A stretch of DNA of 64,000 nt from Enterobacter sp. CC120223-11 (lineage in GTDB: Bacteria; Pseudomonadota; Gammaproteobacteria; Enterobacterales; Enterobacteriaceae): the NCBI RefSeq assembly GCF_900215375.1, contig NZ_OBEF01000002.1, positions 248,001 through 312,000 on the forward strand, in the 5' to 3' direction. The notes beneath the pieces are model-generated. The model did not search any database and was not told where the DNA came from. It saw nothing but the letters and a program-made list of their open reading frames with translations. This document shows positions 1 through 7,767 of the stretch, piece after piece. The position numbers were made by a program, and so were the translations under genes. Within the stretch, counting starts at the first letter, position 1; every line of letters starts with the position of its first letter.

Positions 1-2
1 CA

Positions 3-440
3 AGGCTTGCCAGCGTCCACGAAGATATCCTGCGTCTACCGCAGGGTTACGAAACTGAAGTGGGCGAGCGCGGCGTGATGCTCTCCGGCGGGCAGAAGCA
101 GCGTATCTCCATCGCGCGAGCGCTCCTGCTGGACGCGGAAATTCTGATCCTCGACGACGCGCTTTCTGCCGTTGACGGGCGTACCGAGCACCAAATCTTG
201 CACAATCTGCGGCAGTGGGGCGAAGGGCGCACGGTGATCATCAGCGCCCACCGCCTCTCGGCGTTAACCGAGGCGAGCGAAATTATCGTCATGCAGCACG
301 GACACATCGCCCAGCGCGGCGGGCATGAGCACCTTGCGGCGCAGCCTGGCTGGTATCGTGATATGTACCGCTATCAGCAACTTGAGGCGGCGCTCAACGA
401 CGTGCCGGAAGAGCAGCGCGAGGAGGAAGCCGATGCGTAA
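3..440 (+). CDS. mdlA: MdlA (SmdA) multidrug ABC transporter half, C-terminal part
   Basis: Only the last ~145 codons are in the window; the reading frame is open to the left edge. What remains is the end of an ABC nucleotide-binding domain: signature LSGGQKQR, Walker [10 protein letters not shown]-loop SAVDGRTE and the switch histidine in SAHRLSAL. The residue after the Walker B aspartate is Asp rather than the usual catalytic Glu, as expected for one degenerate site of a heterodimeric exporter. It overlaps mdlB by 8 bp, so the two halves are translationally coupled and probably form an inner-membrane MdlAB heterodimer. Identity rests on the motifs and on the mdlA-mdlB-glnK-amtB order. Confidence 0.93.
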   Translation, partial: RLASVHEDILRLPQGYETEVGERGVMLSGGQKQRISIARALLLDAEILILDDALSAVDGRTEHQILHNLRQWGEGRTVIISAHRLSALTEASEIIVMQHGHIAQRGGHEHLAAQPGWYRDMYRYQQLEAALNDVPEEQREEEADA

Positions 441-2211
441 TTTTGGACAGCTCTGGCCGACGCTGAAGCGCCTGCTGGCGTACGGCTCGCCGTGGCGCAA
501 GCCGCTGGGTATCGGCATGGTGATCATGTGGATAGCCGCGGCGGCGGAAGTGACGGGACCGCTGCTTATCAGCTACTTCATCGACAACATGGTGGCGAAA
601 AGCTATCTGCCGTGGGGCATCGTTATCGGCCTTGCGGCGGCCTATGTCGGCCTGCAGCTGCTGGCGGCGTCTCTGCATTACGTTCAGTCGCTGTTATTTA
701 ACCGAGCTGCGGTAGGTGTCGTCCAGCAGCTGCGCACCGACGTCATGGATGCCGCACTTCGCCAGCCGCTCAGCGAGTTTGATGTGCAGCCCGTCGGGCA
801 GCTGATCTCCCGTGTGACTAACGATACTGAAGTCATCCGCGATCTTTACGTGACCGTGGTTTCTACCGTGCTTAGAAGCGCGGCATTAATCAGCGCCATG
901 CTGGTGGCAATGTTCAGCCTCGACTGGCGCATGGCGCTGGTGGCCATTGCCATCTTCCCGGCGGTGATTGTGGTCATGGTGATTTATCAGCGCTACAGCA
1001 CGCCAATTGTGCGTCGCGTGCGTGCCTATCTGGCGGACATCAACGATGGCTTCAACGAAGTCATCAACGGCATGAGCGTTATTCAGCAGTTCCGTCAGCA
1101 GGCGCGCTTTGGCGAGCGCATGGGCGAGGCGAGTCGTTCGCACTATATGGCGAGGATGCAGACTCTGCGCCTCGACGGTTTCCTGCTGCGCCCGCTGCTG
1201 AGTCTGTTCTCCTCGCTTATCCTGTGCGGTCTGCTGATGCTGTTCGGCCTGACCGCCAAAGGCACCATCGAAGTGGGCGTGCTGTACGCATTTATCAGCT
1301 ATCTTGGCCGTCTCAATGAGCCGCTAATTGAGCTCACCACTCAGCAATCAATGCTGCAACAGGCCGTGGTAGCGGGGGAGCGCGTCTTTGAACTGATGGA
1401 CAAACCGCGCCAGGTGTACGGCGATGATGATGCGCCGCTGCAAAGCGGGTCCATTGAAGTGGATAACGTCTCCTTTGCTTATCGCGGTGACCGCCTGGTG
1501 TTGCAGGACATCAACCTGACTATCCCAACGCGCAGCTTTGTGGCGCTGGTCGGCCATACCGGCAGCGGAAAGAGTACGTTGGCGAGTTTGCTGATGGGCT
1601 ATTATCCGCTGACCAAAGGCGAAATTCGTCTTGACGGGCGGCCGCTTTCCTCGCTCGATCATAGCGTATTGCGTCAGGGTGTGGCGATGGTGCAGCAGGA
1701 TCCTGTGGTGATGGCCGATACGTTTTTTGCCAACGTTACCCTCGGGCGGGATATCAGTGAAGCGCAGGTCTGGCAGGCGCTGGAGACCGTGCAGCTGGCG
1801 GAGCTGGCGCGCAGCATGAGCGACGGCATTTACACCCAGCTTGGCGAGCAGGGGAATAATCTCTCCGTCGGTCAGAAGCAGCTGCTGGCGCTGGCGCGCG
1901 TGCTGGTGGAGACGCCGCAAATTCTGATCCTTGATGAGGCGACGGCCAATATCGATTCCGGCACCGAGCAGGCCATTCAGCAGGCGCTGGCGGCGGTGCG
2001 GCAGCACACAACGCTGGTAGTGATTGCGCACCGTTTGTCGACCATTGTCGACGCGGACACCATTCTGGTGCTGCATCGCGGGCAGGCCGTTGAGCGCGGC
2101 ACGCATCAGCAGCTGCTTGAAGCCAAAGGGCGTTACTGGCAGATGTATCAGCTTCAGCTGGCTGGCGAAGAGCTGGCCGCCAGCATAGAAGAAGAGTCGC
2201 TAATCGCCTGA
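433..2211 (+). CDS. mdlB: MdlB (SmdB) multidrug ABC transporter half
   Basis: A 592-aa exporter half: an N-terminal membrane domain (about residues 1-310, several hydrophobic segments) followed by an ATPase domain with Walker [10 protein letters not shown], signature LSVGQKQL, Walker B ILILDEAT with catalytic Glu, and IAHRLS switch. I chose the ATG at 433, inside the last codons of mdlA, because it starts the conserved [15 protein letters not shown] segment and gives the E. coli length (593 aa); an ATG at 325 would run through mdlA coding sequence. With MdlA it should form an inner-membrane heterodimeric efflux pump; the substrate is not readable from sequence. Confidence 0.95.
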   Translation: MRNFGQLWPTLKRLLAYGSPWRKPLGIGMVIMWIAAAAEVTGPLLISYFIDNMVAKSYLPWGIVIGLAAAYVGLQLLAASLHYVQSLLFNRAAVGVVQQLRTDVMDAALRQPLSEFDVQPVGQLISRVTNDTEVIRDLYVTVVSTVLRSAALISAMLVAMFSLDWRMALVAIAIFPAVIVVMVIYQRYSTPIVRRVRAYLADINDGFNEVINGMSVIQQFRQQARFGERMGEASRSHYMARMQTLRLDGFLLRPLLSLFSSLILCGLLMLFGLTAKGTIEVGVLYAFISYLGRLNEPLIELTTQQSMLQQAVVAGERVFELMDKPRQVYGDDDAPLQSGSIEVDNVSFAYRGDRLVLQDINLTIPTRSFVALVGHTGSGKSTLASLLMGYYPLTKGEIRLDGRPLSSLDHSVLRQGVAMVQQDPVVMADTFFANVTLGRDISEAQVWQALETVQLAELARSMSDGIYTQLGEQGNNLSVGQKQLLALARVLVETPQILILDEATANIDSGTEQAIQQALAAVRQHTTLVVIAHRLSTIVDADTILVLHRGQAVERGTHQQLLEAKGRYWQMYQLQLAGEELAASIEEESLIA

Positions 2212-2266
2212 TGCACCATCATTAGGCATTTTGCTAACACCAGCGCGAGCTGGTGCATTCCCTCAA

Positions 2267-2297
2267 CGCACCTTGCACTATGCTGGTGCGTTTTTGT
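2267..2297 (+). terminator. Possible terminator of mdlAB overlapping an NtrC site
   Basis: The inverted pair ACGCACC and GGTGCGT, separated by a 12-nt loop, is followed by TTTT. The loop is long, so this may be only the symmetry of the NtrC site it contains (2274-2290). Confidence 0.35.
2274..2290 (+). promoter_or_regulatory. NtrC (GlnG) binding site upstream of glnK
   Basis: TGCACTATGCTGGTGCG has the GCAC-N7-GGTGC layout of NtrC enhancer sites such as those of glnA. It lies about 125 bp upstream of the predicted glnK start point, a usual distance for sigma54 activation. A second, weaker half-site (CTGGTGCAT, about 2250) lies just upstream. Confidence 0.7.
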
Positions 2298-2385
2298 TTC
2301 ATCTGCCGCCTCCCGCGCTTTTCGCTTTGATTTTTCCCGCTGTCTACCCCACTGAAACCGTCAGAAAACGCGCAATTCTAATTTC

Positions 2386-2400
2386 TGGCACGCCGCTTGC
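2386..2400 (+). promoter_or_regulatory. Sigma54 promoter of glnK-amtB
   Basis: TGGCAC-N5-TTGC is an exact -24/-12 match for RpoN holoenzyme. It lies 56 bp upstream of the glnK start codon. With the NtrC site upstream, it implies induction of glnK-amtB under nitrogen limitation. Confidence 0.9.
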
Positions 2401-2455
2401 TTTACCTCCTACGTGTTAGCTGCCGCCATTACCGAATTCTGACTGGAGGGGATCT

Positions 2456-2794
2456 ATGAAGCTGGTTACCGTGGTGATTAAACCATTCAAACTCGAAGAC
2501 GTACGTGAAGCATTGTCTTCAATAGGTATTCAGGGGCTGACCGTGACCGAAGTGAAAGGCTTCGGACGTCAGAAAGGCCATGCTGAGCTTTACCGCGGTG
2601 CCGAGTACAGCGTCAACTTTTTACCGAAGGTGAAAATTGACGTCGCGATCGCCGACGATCAGCTCGAAGAAGTGATCGATGTGATCAGTAAAGCGGCCTA
2701 TACCGGCAAGATTGGCGACGGCAAAATCTTTGTCGCCGAGCTGCAGCGCGTGATTCGTATTCGTACCGGCGAAGCCGACGAAGCGGCTCTGTAA
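2456..2794 (+). CDS. glnK: GlnK, PII nitrogen signalling protein
   Basis: A 112-aa PII protein. The T-loop (about residues 37-55) carries the uridylylation site Tyr51 in YRGAEYSVNF, and the ATP/2-oxoglutarate pocket motif TGKIGDGKIF is present. GlnK binds and closes the AmtB ammonium channel when nitrogen becomes sufficient. A strong ribosome site (GGAGGGG) precedes the ATG. It is the first gene of the glnK-amtB operon, 33 bp before amtB, and is driven by the sigma54 promoter described. GlnK rather than GlnB is chosen because of the amtB partner. Confidence 0.97.
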   Translation: MKLVTVVIKPFKLEDVREALSSIGIQGLTVTEVKGFGRQKGHAELYRGAEYSVNFLPKVKIDVAIADDQLEEVIDVISKAAYTGKIGDGKIFVAELQRVIRIRTGEADEAAL

Positions 2795-2827
2795 TTCTCA
2801 GACCACACAGTGATAGGGATCGAGAAC

Positions 2828-4111
2828 ATGAACAAAGTACTGAAATTTGCCCCTGGTCTCCTGGCGCTGCTGCCGGGTCTGGCGATGGCGGCGCCCGCCG
2901 TCGCGGATAAAGCCGACAACGCCTTTATGATGATCAGCACCGCGCTGGTGCTGTTTATGAGTATTCCCGGCATCGCGCTGTTTTACGGCGGCCTGATCCG
3001 CGGGAAGAACGTCCTCTCCATGCTGACGCAGGTCACCGTTTCCTTCGCACTGGTCTGCGTGCTGTGGGTGGTTTACGGCTACACCCTGGCGTTTGGCACC
3101 GGCGGTAACTTCTTCGGCAGCTTCGACTGGGTGCTGCTGAAAGGCATCGATATTAAAGCGCTGATGGGCACCTTCTATCAGTACATTCACGTAGCCTTCC
3201 AGGGCTCCTTCGCCTGTATCACCGTTGGCCTGATTGTGGGTTCGCTGGCGGAGCGTATTCGCTTCTCCGCGGTGCTGATTTTTGTGGTGGTGTGGATGAC
3301 CTTCTCCTATGTGCCGATTGCGCACATGGTGTGGGGCGGCGGTTTGCTGGCAACTCACGGCGCGCTGGACTTCGCGGGCGGTACCGTGGTGCACATTAAC
3401 GCCGCTGTGGCGGGTCTGGTCGGGGCTTACCTGATTGGCAAACGTGCAGGCTTTGGCAAAGAAGCGTTCAAACCGCATAACCTGCCAATGGTCTTCACTG
3501 GCACCGCCATCCTCTATGTGGGCTGGTTTGGCTTCAACGCAGGCTCTGCAAGTGCGGCGAACGAAATTGCCGGCCTGGCATTCGTGAACACCGTAGTGGC
3601 AACGGCTGCGGCAATTCTGGCCTGGGTCTTTGGCGAGTGGGCGCTGCGTGGCAAGCCTTCCCTGCTGGGTGCCTGTTCCGGTGCTATCGCGGGTCTGGTC
3701 GCTGTAACGCCTGCCTGTGGCTACATCGGTGTCGGCGGCTCCCTGATTGTCGGTATCGCGGCGGGTCTGGCTGGCCTGTGGGGCGTAACTGCGCTGAAAC
3801 GCTGGCTGCGCGTGGATGACCCTTGTGATGTGTTCGGCGTGCACGGCGTTTGCGGCATCGTCGGCTGTATCCTGACCGGTATCTTCGCATCCACTTCCCT
3901 GGGCGGTGTGGGCTATGCCGAAGGCGTAACCATGGGCCATCAGGTGCTGGTGCAGCTGGAGAGCGTTGCTTTGACTATCGTCTGGTCTGCGGTGGTTGCC
4001 TTTATCGGCTACAAGCTGGCTGACCTGACCGTGGGCCTGCGCGTACCGGAAGAGCAGGAGCGCGAAGGGCTGGACGTCAACAGCCACGGCGAGAATGCTT
4101 ACAACGCCTAA
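2828..4111 (+). CDS. amtB: AmtB ammonium channel
   Basis: A 427-aa inner-membrane protein (E. coli 428) with a cleavable N-terminal signal sequence ending near GLAMAAPA and about eleven hydrophobic segments. The pore twin histidines lie in VHINAAVAG and VHGVCGIVG. The C-terminal tail after the last helix is the GlnK-binding region. The ATG at 2828 is chosen over the in-frame ATG at 2810 because it starts the signal peptide and has a GGGATCGAG ribosome site upstream. Trimeric NH4+/NH3 conduction gated by GlnK is established for the family. Confidence 0.97.
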   Translation: MNKVLKFAPGLLALLPGLAMAAPAVADKADNAFMMISTALVLFMSIPGIALFYGGLIRGKNVLSMLTQVTVSFALVCVLWVVYGYTLAFGTGGNFFGSFDWVLLKGIDIKALMGTFYQYIHVAFQGSFACITVGLIVGSLAERIRFSAVLIFVVVWMTFSYVPIAHMVWGGGLLATHGALDFAGGTVVHINAAVAGLVGAYLIGKRAGFGKEAFKPHNLPMVFTGTAILYVGWFGFNAGSASAANEIAGLAFVNTVVATAAAILAWVFGEWALRGKPSLLGACSGAIAGLVAVTPACGYIGVGGSLIVGIAAGLAGLWGVTALKRWLRVDDPCDVFGVHGVCGIVGCILTGIFASTSLGGVGYAEGVTMGHQVLVQLESVALTIVWSAVVAFIGYKLADLTVGLRVPEEQEREGLDVNSHGENAYNA

Positions 4112-4120
4112 GTAAACTGC

Positions 4121-4148
4121 AAGGCCTTCTCTCTGAGAAGGCCTTTAG
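4121..4148 (+). terminator. Terminator of glnK-amtB
   Basis: A perfect 10-bp stem AAGGCCTTCT/AGAAGGCCTT with a 5-nt loop lies 9 bp after the amtB stop and is followed by TTTAGTGTTTT. The U-tract is interrupted, so termination may be partial; a second, stronger hairpin follows at 4227. Confidence 0.75.
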
Positions 4149-4149
4149 T

Positions 4150-4370
4150 GTTTTCGCCCTCTCCCTTAGGGAGAGGGCGGGGTGAGGGTAACAGACAACT
4201 CCGGTATGAGATTATCTCCATAGCGACAAAAGCCTCCGAATTGGAGGCTTTTGTTTTTGGGGCATCTGTTATCCCTCTCTCCCTAATCTTCTCCCGTTGG
4301 GAGAGGGAATTGCTGAGCTCCATCTTTACTCCCCTCGCCCTGTGGGAGAGGGGCTGGGGGAGAGGGCACC
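4150..4370. repeat. CCCTCTCCC/GGGAGAGGG intergenic repeat cluster
   Basis: Three short dyads of one family lie here: CGCCCTCTCCC/GGGAGAGGGCG near 4154-4180, a second near 4270-4310, and CCCTCGCCC/GGGAGAGGGG near 4331-4365. The outer pair is also inverted relative to each other (GGGTAACAGA near 4186 and TCTGTTATCCC near 4265), which puts the 4227-4258 terminator at the centre of a larger dyad. The same family recurs after mscK and htpG. Confidence 0.75.
4227..4258 (+). terminator. Strong intrinsic terminator between amtB and tesB
   Basis: A perfect 11-bp stem CAAAAGCCTCC/GGAGGCTTTTG with loop GAATT is followed by TTTTT. On the minus strand the stem is followed by only a few T residues, so it acts mainly on + strand transcripts. 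Confidence 0.85.
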
Positions 4371-4384
4371 AGACCGCACTATTG

Positions 4385-5245
4385 TCAGTTGCGGTTACGC
4401 ATCACCCCTTCCTGCACGGTGGACGCCACCAGCACACCATCCTGCGTGTAAAACTCACCGCGCACAAAGCCACGGGCGCTCGATGCTGACGTGCTCTCCA
4501 CGCTGTACAGCAGCCATTCATTCATGTTGAACGGGCGATGGAACCACATGGAGTGGTCGATGGTCGCCACCTGCATCCCTTTTTCGAGGAAGCCCACGCC
4601 GTGCGGCTGAAGTGCCACGGGCAGGAAGTTGAAGTCTGAGGCATAACCGAGCAGGTACTGATGCACTCGGAAATCGTCAGCGACCGTGCCGTTAGCACGG
4701 ATCCACACCTGGCGTTTCGGTTCCGCTACGTGGCCTTTCAGCGGGTTATGGAACTCCACCGGACGGATCTCCAATGGCTTGTCGCACAGAAACTTCTCTT
4801 TCGCCTGAGGGGGCAGCAGATGCGCCAGTGAGCGGGCGATATCTGTTTCAGACGGCAGCGAATCCGGGGCAGGGGCTGGCGGCATCTGCTTTTGATGCTC
4901 GTAGCCGGCTTCCGGCGCCTGGAAGGAGGCCGTCATGTAGAAAATGGGTTTGCCGTGCTGAATGGCGGCGACGCGACGGGCGCTGAAGCTGTTGCCATCG
5001 CGCAGAACTTCCACGTCATAAACAATCGGTTTTTCGCTGTCGCCAGGGCGCAGGAAATAGCTGTGGAACGAGTGTACCAGTCGGTCGGCGGGCACGGTTT
5101 CTTTGGCGGCATACAGCGCCTGGCCTACCACCTGGCCGCCAAATACCTGACGTAAGCCCAGATCTTCACTCTGGCCGCGGAACAATCCCTCTTCGATTTT
5201 TTCGAGATTTAACAGGGTTAGCAGATTAGAGAGAGCCTGACTCAT
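4385..5245 (-). CDS. tesB: Acyl-CoA thioesterase II (TesB)
   Basis: A 286-aa double hot-dog thioesterase, the same length as E. coli TesB. The catalytic residues fall at the known positions: Asp204 (SDFNFL), Thr228 (ATIDHSMW) and Gln278 (VQEGVMR). It hydrolyses medium- and long-chain acyl-CoA in the cytoplasm. The start at 5245 (MSQALSNLL) is chosen because the upstream in-frame extension has no family similarity. It is transcribed alone, convergent with amtB and divergent from ybaY. Confidence 0.96.
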   Translation of the reverse strand: MSQALSNLLTLLNLEKIEEGLFRGQSEDLGLRQVFGGQVVGQALYAAKETVPADRLVHSFHSYFLRPGDSEKPIVYDVEVLRDGNSFSARRVAAIQHGKPIFYMTASFQAPEAGYEHQKQMPPAPAPDSLPSETDIARSLAHLLPPQAKEKFLCDKPLEIRPVEFHNPLKGHVAEPKRQVWIRANGTVADDFRVHQYLLGYASDFNFLPVALQPHGVGFLEKGMQVATIDHSMWFHRPFNMNEWLLYSVESTSASSARGFVRGEFYTQDGVLVASTVQEGVMRNRN

Positions 5246-5462
5246 AAATGTCCTCAACGGTAAAAAGACCGCGTGATATGCGGGAATAGGCACAGTATAA
5301 CGCAGTTTTCGAAGTGGTCCGATGGGTGCAATTATCTGAATAACGGCGCGATTACAGGCAAATATCTGAGATCTGTGCCACACTTACCGCGTCACAAATG
5401 TTTCAGGCACGCACTCCGGCAGGATTTAATCTGGCTGTTGAGTGGATGATAAGGAGAACATA

Positions 5463-6032
5463 ATGAAGCTCGTGCACATGTTAAGTGGTTTAGCCGTTGC
5501 GGTCGCACTGTCTGCCTGCGCTCAAAAAAGTGCAGATATCAAGACCCCTGCGCCAAGCCCGAACCCCTCTGAGGCTACACAACCTGTAATTCAGCAACCC
5601 AACGTCTCTGGTACCGCATGGATCCGCCAGAAAGTCGCGCTGCCGCCGGATGCTGTGCTGACGGTCACGTTGTCGGATGCATCGCTGGCTGATGCGCCGT
5701 CCAAAGTGCTGTCGCAGAAAGTTATGCGCACCGAAGGGAAACAGGCTCCGTTCAGCTTCGTGCTGCCGTTTAACCCGGCCGATATCCAGCCAAACGCGCG
5801 CATTCTGCTGAGTGCGGCGGTGACGGTGAACGACAAGTTGGTGTTTATCACCGATACAGTGCAGCAGGTGATCAACAACGGTGGGACCAAAGCCGACCTG
5901 ACGCTGGTGCCCGTTCAGCAAACGGCCGTGCCGGTGAATACGACGGGGGGAGCGGCAACCACAATGCCTTCCACATCGCCAACGCAGGTTAACCCTTCTT
6001 CTGCGGTTCCTGCCCCGACGCAAATGCCTTAA
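5463..6032 (+). CDS. ybaY: YbaY outer-membrane lipoprotein
   Basis: A 189-aa precursor with a lipobox LSAC and lipidated Cys19. The centre (about residues 40-150) is the type III secretion pilotin-like YbaY domain; the tail is rich in Pro, Thr and Ser. GGAG lies just before the ATG at 5463, and the in-frame ATG at 5442 would add residues before the signal peptide. The family function is unsettled; E. coli YbaY is described as a glycoprotein/polysaccharide-metabolism lipoprotein. Confidence 0.93.
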   Translation: MKLVHMLSGLAVAVALSACAQKSADIKTPAPSPNPSEATQPVIQQPNVSGTAWIRQKVALPPDAVLTVTLSDASLADAPSKVLSQKVMRTEGKQAPFSFVLPFNPADIQPNARILLSAAVTVNDKLVFITDTVQQVINNGGTKADLTLVPVQQTAVPVNTTGGAATTMPSTSPTQVNPSSAVPAPTQMP

Positions 6033-6063
6033 TGTCGGTTCCCTCCTCCGTCCGGGGGAGGGA

Positions 6064-6375
6064 TCAGTAAATCCAGCGATACCTCTGCATATCTATCTTC
6101 CCACTCCCCGAAACCTGCACGCCCTCTGACAGCAACGCCTGGCGCTGGCGCTGAAGATCGGGGCCGGTGAGTGAGATATTGCCGTGCCGGTTCACCACCC
6201 GATGCCACGGCAGGGTTGAACCTTCCGGTAAGCGACGCAGCACGCCGCCAACCTGGCGAGCCGCACGAGGCGACCCGGCAAGACGCGCGACGTCACCATA
6301 GGTGGTAACCATCCCTTCCGGGATCGCCGCGACGATTTGCCATACCCGGTGCGGGAATGTATCAACAGGTTCCAT
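6064..6375 (-). CDS. atl: Alkyltransferase-like protein Atl (YbaZ)
   Basis: A 103-aa protein related to the DNA-binding domain of O6-alkylguanine alkyltransferases. The active-site PCHRV is replaced by PWHRV with Trp57 in place of the acceptor Cys, so it cannot transfer alkyl groups. Family knowledge: it flips out O6-alkylguanine and flags the lesion for nucleotide excision repair. The arginines in SPRAAR (37 and 40) match the DNA-probing segment. It is convergent with ybaY; the short gap between the stops holds a small CCCTCC/GGAGGG hairpin (6041-6062). Confidence 0.95.
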   Translation of the reverse strand: MEPVDTFPHRVWQIVAAIPEGMVTTYGDVARLAGSPRAARQVGGVLRRLPEGSTLPWHRVVNRHGNISLTGPDLQRQRQALLSEGVQVSGSGKIDMQRYRWIY

Positions 6376-6437
6376 TGCACTTTCCTGAGAGGAAAAGCAC
6401 AGAATAATGGAGGCCCCAGGGGATGTGAAGCGCGGCG

Positions 6438-6845
6438 TCAGTCGGGCTGTTGAAAGATAAACTCCAGCGCCAGACCAATGACCTGGGAGGTGCTGGGCGC
6501 AAAGTCATCAGGCTTGACCATCTGATTCTCAAGGAATTTCAATTTTCGGGAAGCGGTGCTGATAATCAGTTTCCCGCGCATCTCCGGCAAGGCCTGAGTA
6601 CAGATGGGGTAAGTCACCTGGCCTGATACGGCGACAGGGATTTTGCGCAGCGGAACGTGACCTACCACGCCAAGTGAAGAATAAAGCACGGCAACAGGAG
6701 TCACAAAAAGCAGCGGGTTTGGGTTGATACTGACAAAGCTCAGCATTAAATCAGGGCGCAGATAATTCAGCCCTTTATGGGGCAGGGTCACTTCATCAAT
6801 GGCTGGCATGGGCAGCGTGAGCGTCAAAGGCGGTGATTTGATCAT
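6438..6845 (-). CDS. Orphan protein of unknown function (135 aa)
   Basis: I do not recognise this protein. The ATG at 6845 has a good ribosome site (AGGGG, 6-nt spacing) and gives 135 aa; the same frame is open to 7007, which would add 54 residues with no such site. It has no signal peptide or clear membrane helix, but hydrophobic beta-like stretches (LMLSFVSINPNPLLFVTPVAVLY, about residues 33-55) and a QVIGLALEFIF tail. It lies between atl and ffs, divergent from ffs. An uncharacterised genus-specific gene is the best description. Confidence 0.6.
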   Translation of the reverse strand: MIKSPPLTLTLPMPAIDEVTLPHKGLNYLRPDLMLSFVSINPNPLLFVTPVAVLYSSLGVVGHVPLRKIPVAVSGQVTYPICTQALPEMRGKLIISTASRKLKFLENQMVKPDDFAPSTSQVIGLALEFIFQQPD

Positions 6846-7001
6846 GGTTGACCCCTGAAGAGAGAGAAACACCCGGCGTATCGGCATAGTCTGGACGCTG
6901 CGAGGCGATTTGCTGAGAGCGACTTCGCAATATCGAAATGTTTTATCGGTGGGGTGAAAACTCGCTATCGGACAATAAAGCACCATCCGGACCGCCGTGG
7001 G

Positions 7002-7030
7002 TTGCAATTGCCGGGCCGCACAGGGATAAT
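7002..7030 (+). promoter_or_regulatory. Promoter of ffs
   Basis: TTGCAA (7002-7007), a 17-bp spacer and GATAAT (7025-7030), followed by a G+C-rich discriminator. The implied start near 7037 leaves a leader of about 25 nt before the mature 4.5S RNA, matching the leader that RNase P removes in E. coli. Confidence 0.8.
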
Positions 7031-7061
7031 GCGCCAGCGCGTCAGAAATGGCGCTCTCAAT

Positions 7062-7175
7062 GGGGGCTCTGTTGGTTCTCCCGCAACGCTACTCTGTTCA
7101 CCAGGTCAGGTCCGGAAGGAAGCAGCCAGGGCAGACGACGTGTGTGCCGGGATGTAGCTGGCAGGGCCCCCACCC
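7062..7175 (+). ncRNA. ffs: 4.5S RNA, signal recognition particle RNA
   Basis: The 114-nt sequence aligns by eye with E. coli 4.5S RNA with few changes. The ends pair (GGGGGCTCTG with CAGGGCCCCC), and the Ffh-binding region with GGTCAGGTCCGGAAGGAAGCAGCC, written here as GGTCAGG and GGAAGGAAGCAG blocks, is intact. It forms the SRP with Ffh and targets inner-membrane proteins to FtsY. Its position next to atl is as in E. coli. A weak hairpin (CATGAT/ATCATG, 7190-7205) followed by TTTTTT may terminate it. Confidence 0.98.
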
Positions 7176-7273
7176 ATTTGTACTAAGTGCATGATATCCA
7201 TCATGTAATCCCCTTTTTTCGTGCATTGAAACGGCAGTGATACAACTTTTGTGTATCACCAGGACGCTTATCA

Positions 7274-7471
7274 ATGTCGCATCTTATGCTTTCCCGTCAC
7301 GGAATCTGGTTCTACCGAAGGGTCTGCCTGACACCTCGGGAACGCCGTGAAATTCGAATTTCTCTTCGTACAGGTTCCTGGCGTGAAGCTTTGCTCCGTT
7401 TGAAGAAATATCTCACCTCACAACCTTTCCAATGCTTGCGCAGTCCATCCCGGTACGATTCCGCAGGCTAA
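7274..7471 (+). pseudogene. Remnant of a tyrosine recombinase (integrase) N-terminus
   Basis: The 65 codons encode MSHLMLSRHGIWFYRRV... and a basic segment, which resembles the N-terminal DUF6538-type domain of some phage/island integrases (SRHG-x-W-x-YRRV pattern). The catalytic domain (R...HxxR...Y) is absent and the frame stops in unrelated sequence, so it is a truncated remnant. It starts 98 bp after the 3' end of ffs, in the same orientation, where an integrase sits if an element has inserted at that RNA gene. The family assignment is from pattern memory and unconfirmed. Confidence 0.6.
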
Positions 7472-7767
7472 TCATTGGCGTCACTGTTAAGGCTCCATAA
7501 ACGGTCGTTTAGCAGAGTAAGAAATATAATCATTTTAATGTATCCATTACGCCTATAATACGGCCTGGCATAATGCAGAATACAAACCGGCAACCTCTAA
7601 ACAACCCCAGATATAAATTTATCACGCTCTGCTAACGATGGTGGGATTGATGGTTTCAGAGAAACTGTAACCATTCATTACCCTCATAATAGCTTGATAA
7701 TTAATGTTATTTTGATAGGGTAAAAACCCTTAAAATTATGATGAATTGATGCAGGATGGTATAATCA
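7472..7767. other. A+T-rich non-coding stretch of the island
   Basis: No gene is visible. It holds an inverted pair, CGTTTAGCAGAG at 7506-7517 and CTCTGCTAACG at 7627-7637, enclosing about 110 bp, and a small AGGGT/ACCCT hairpin near 7717-7730. It is much richer in A+T than the flanking core genes. Confidence 0.5.

Noticed and set aside
2798-4087. A 429-codon frame on the minus strand opposite amtB
   Set aside because: It is the antisense shadow of a G+C-rich conserved gene; its translation is low-complexity His/Gln/Arg sequence with no family pattern.
4148-4489. A 113-codon + strand frame after amtB
   Set aside because: It consists of translated repeat (SPSPLGRGRGE...) with no ribosome site and overlaps the tesB end.
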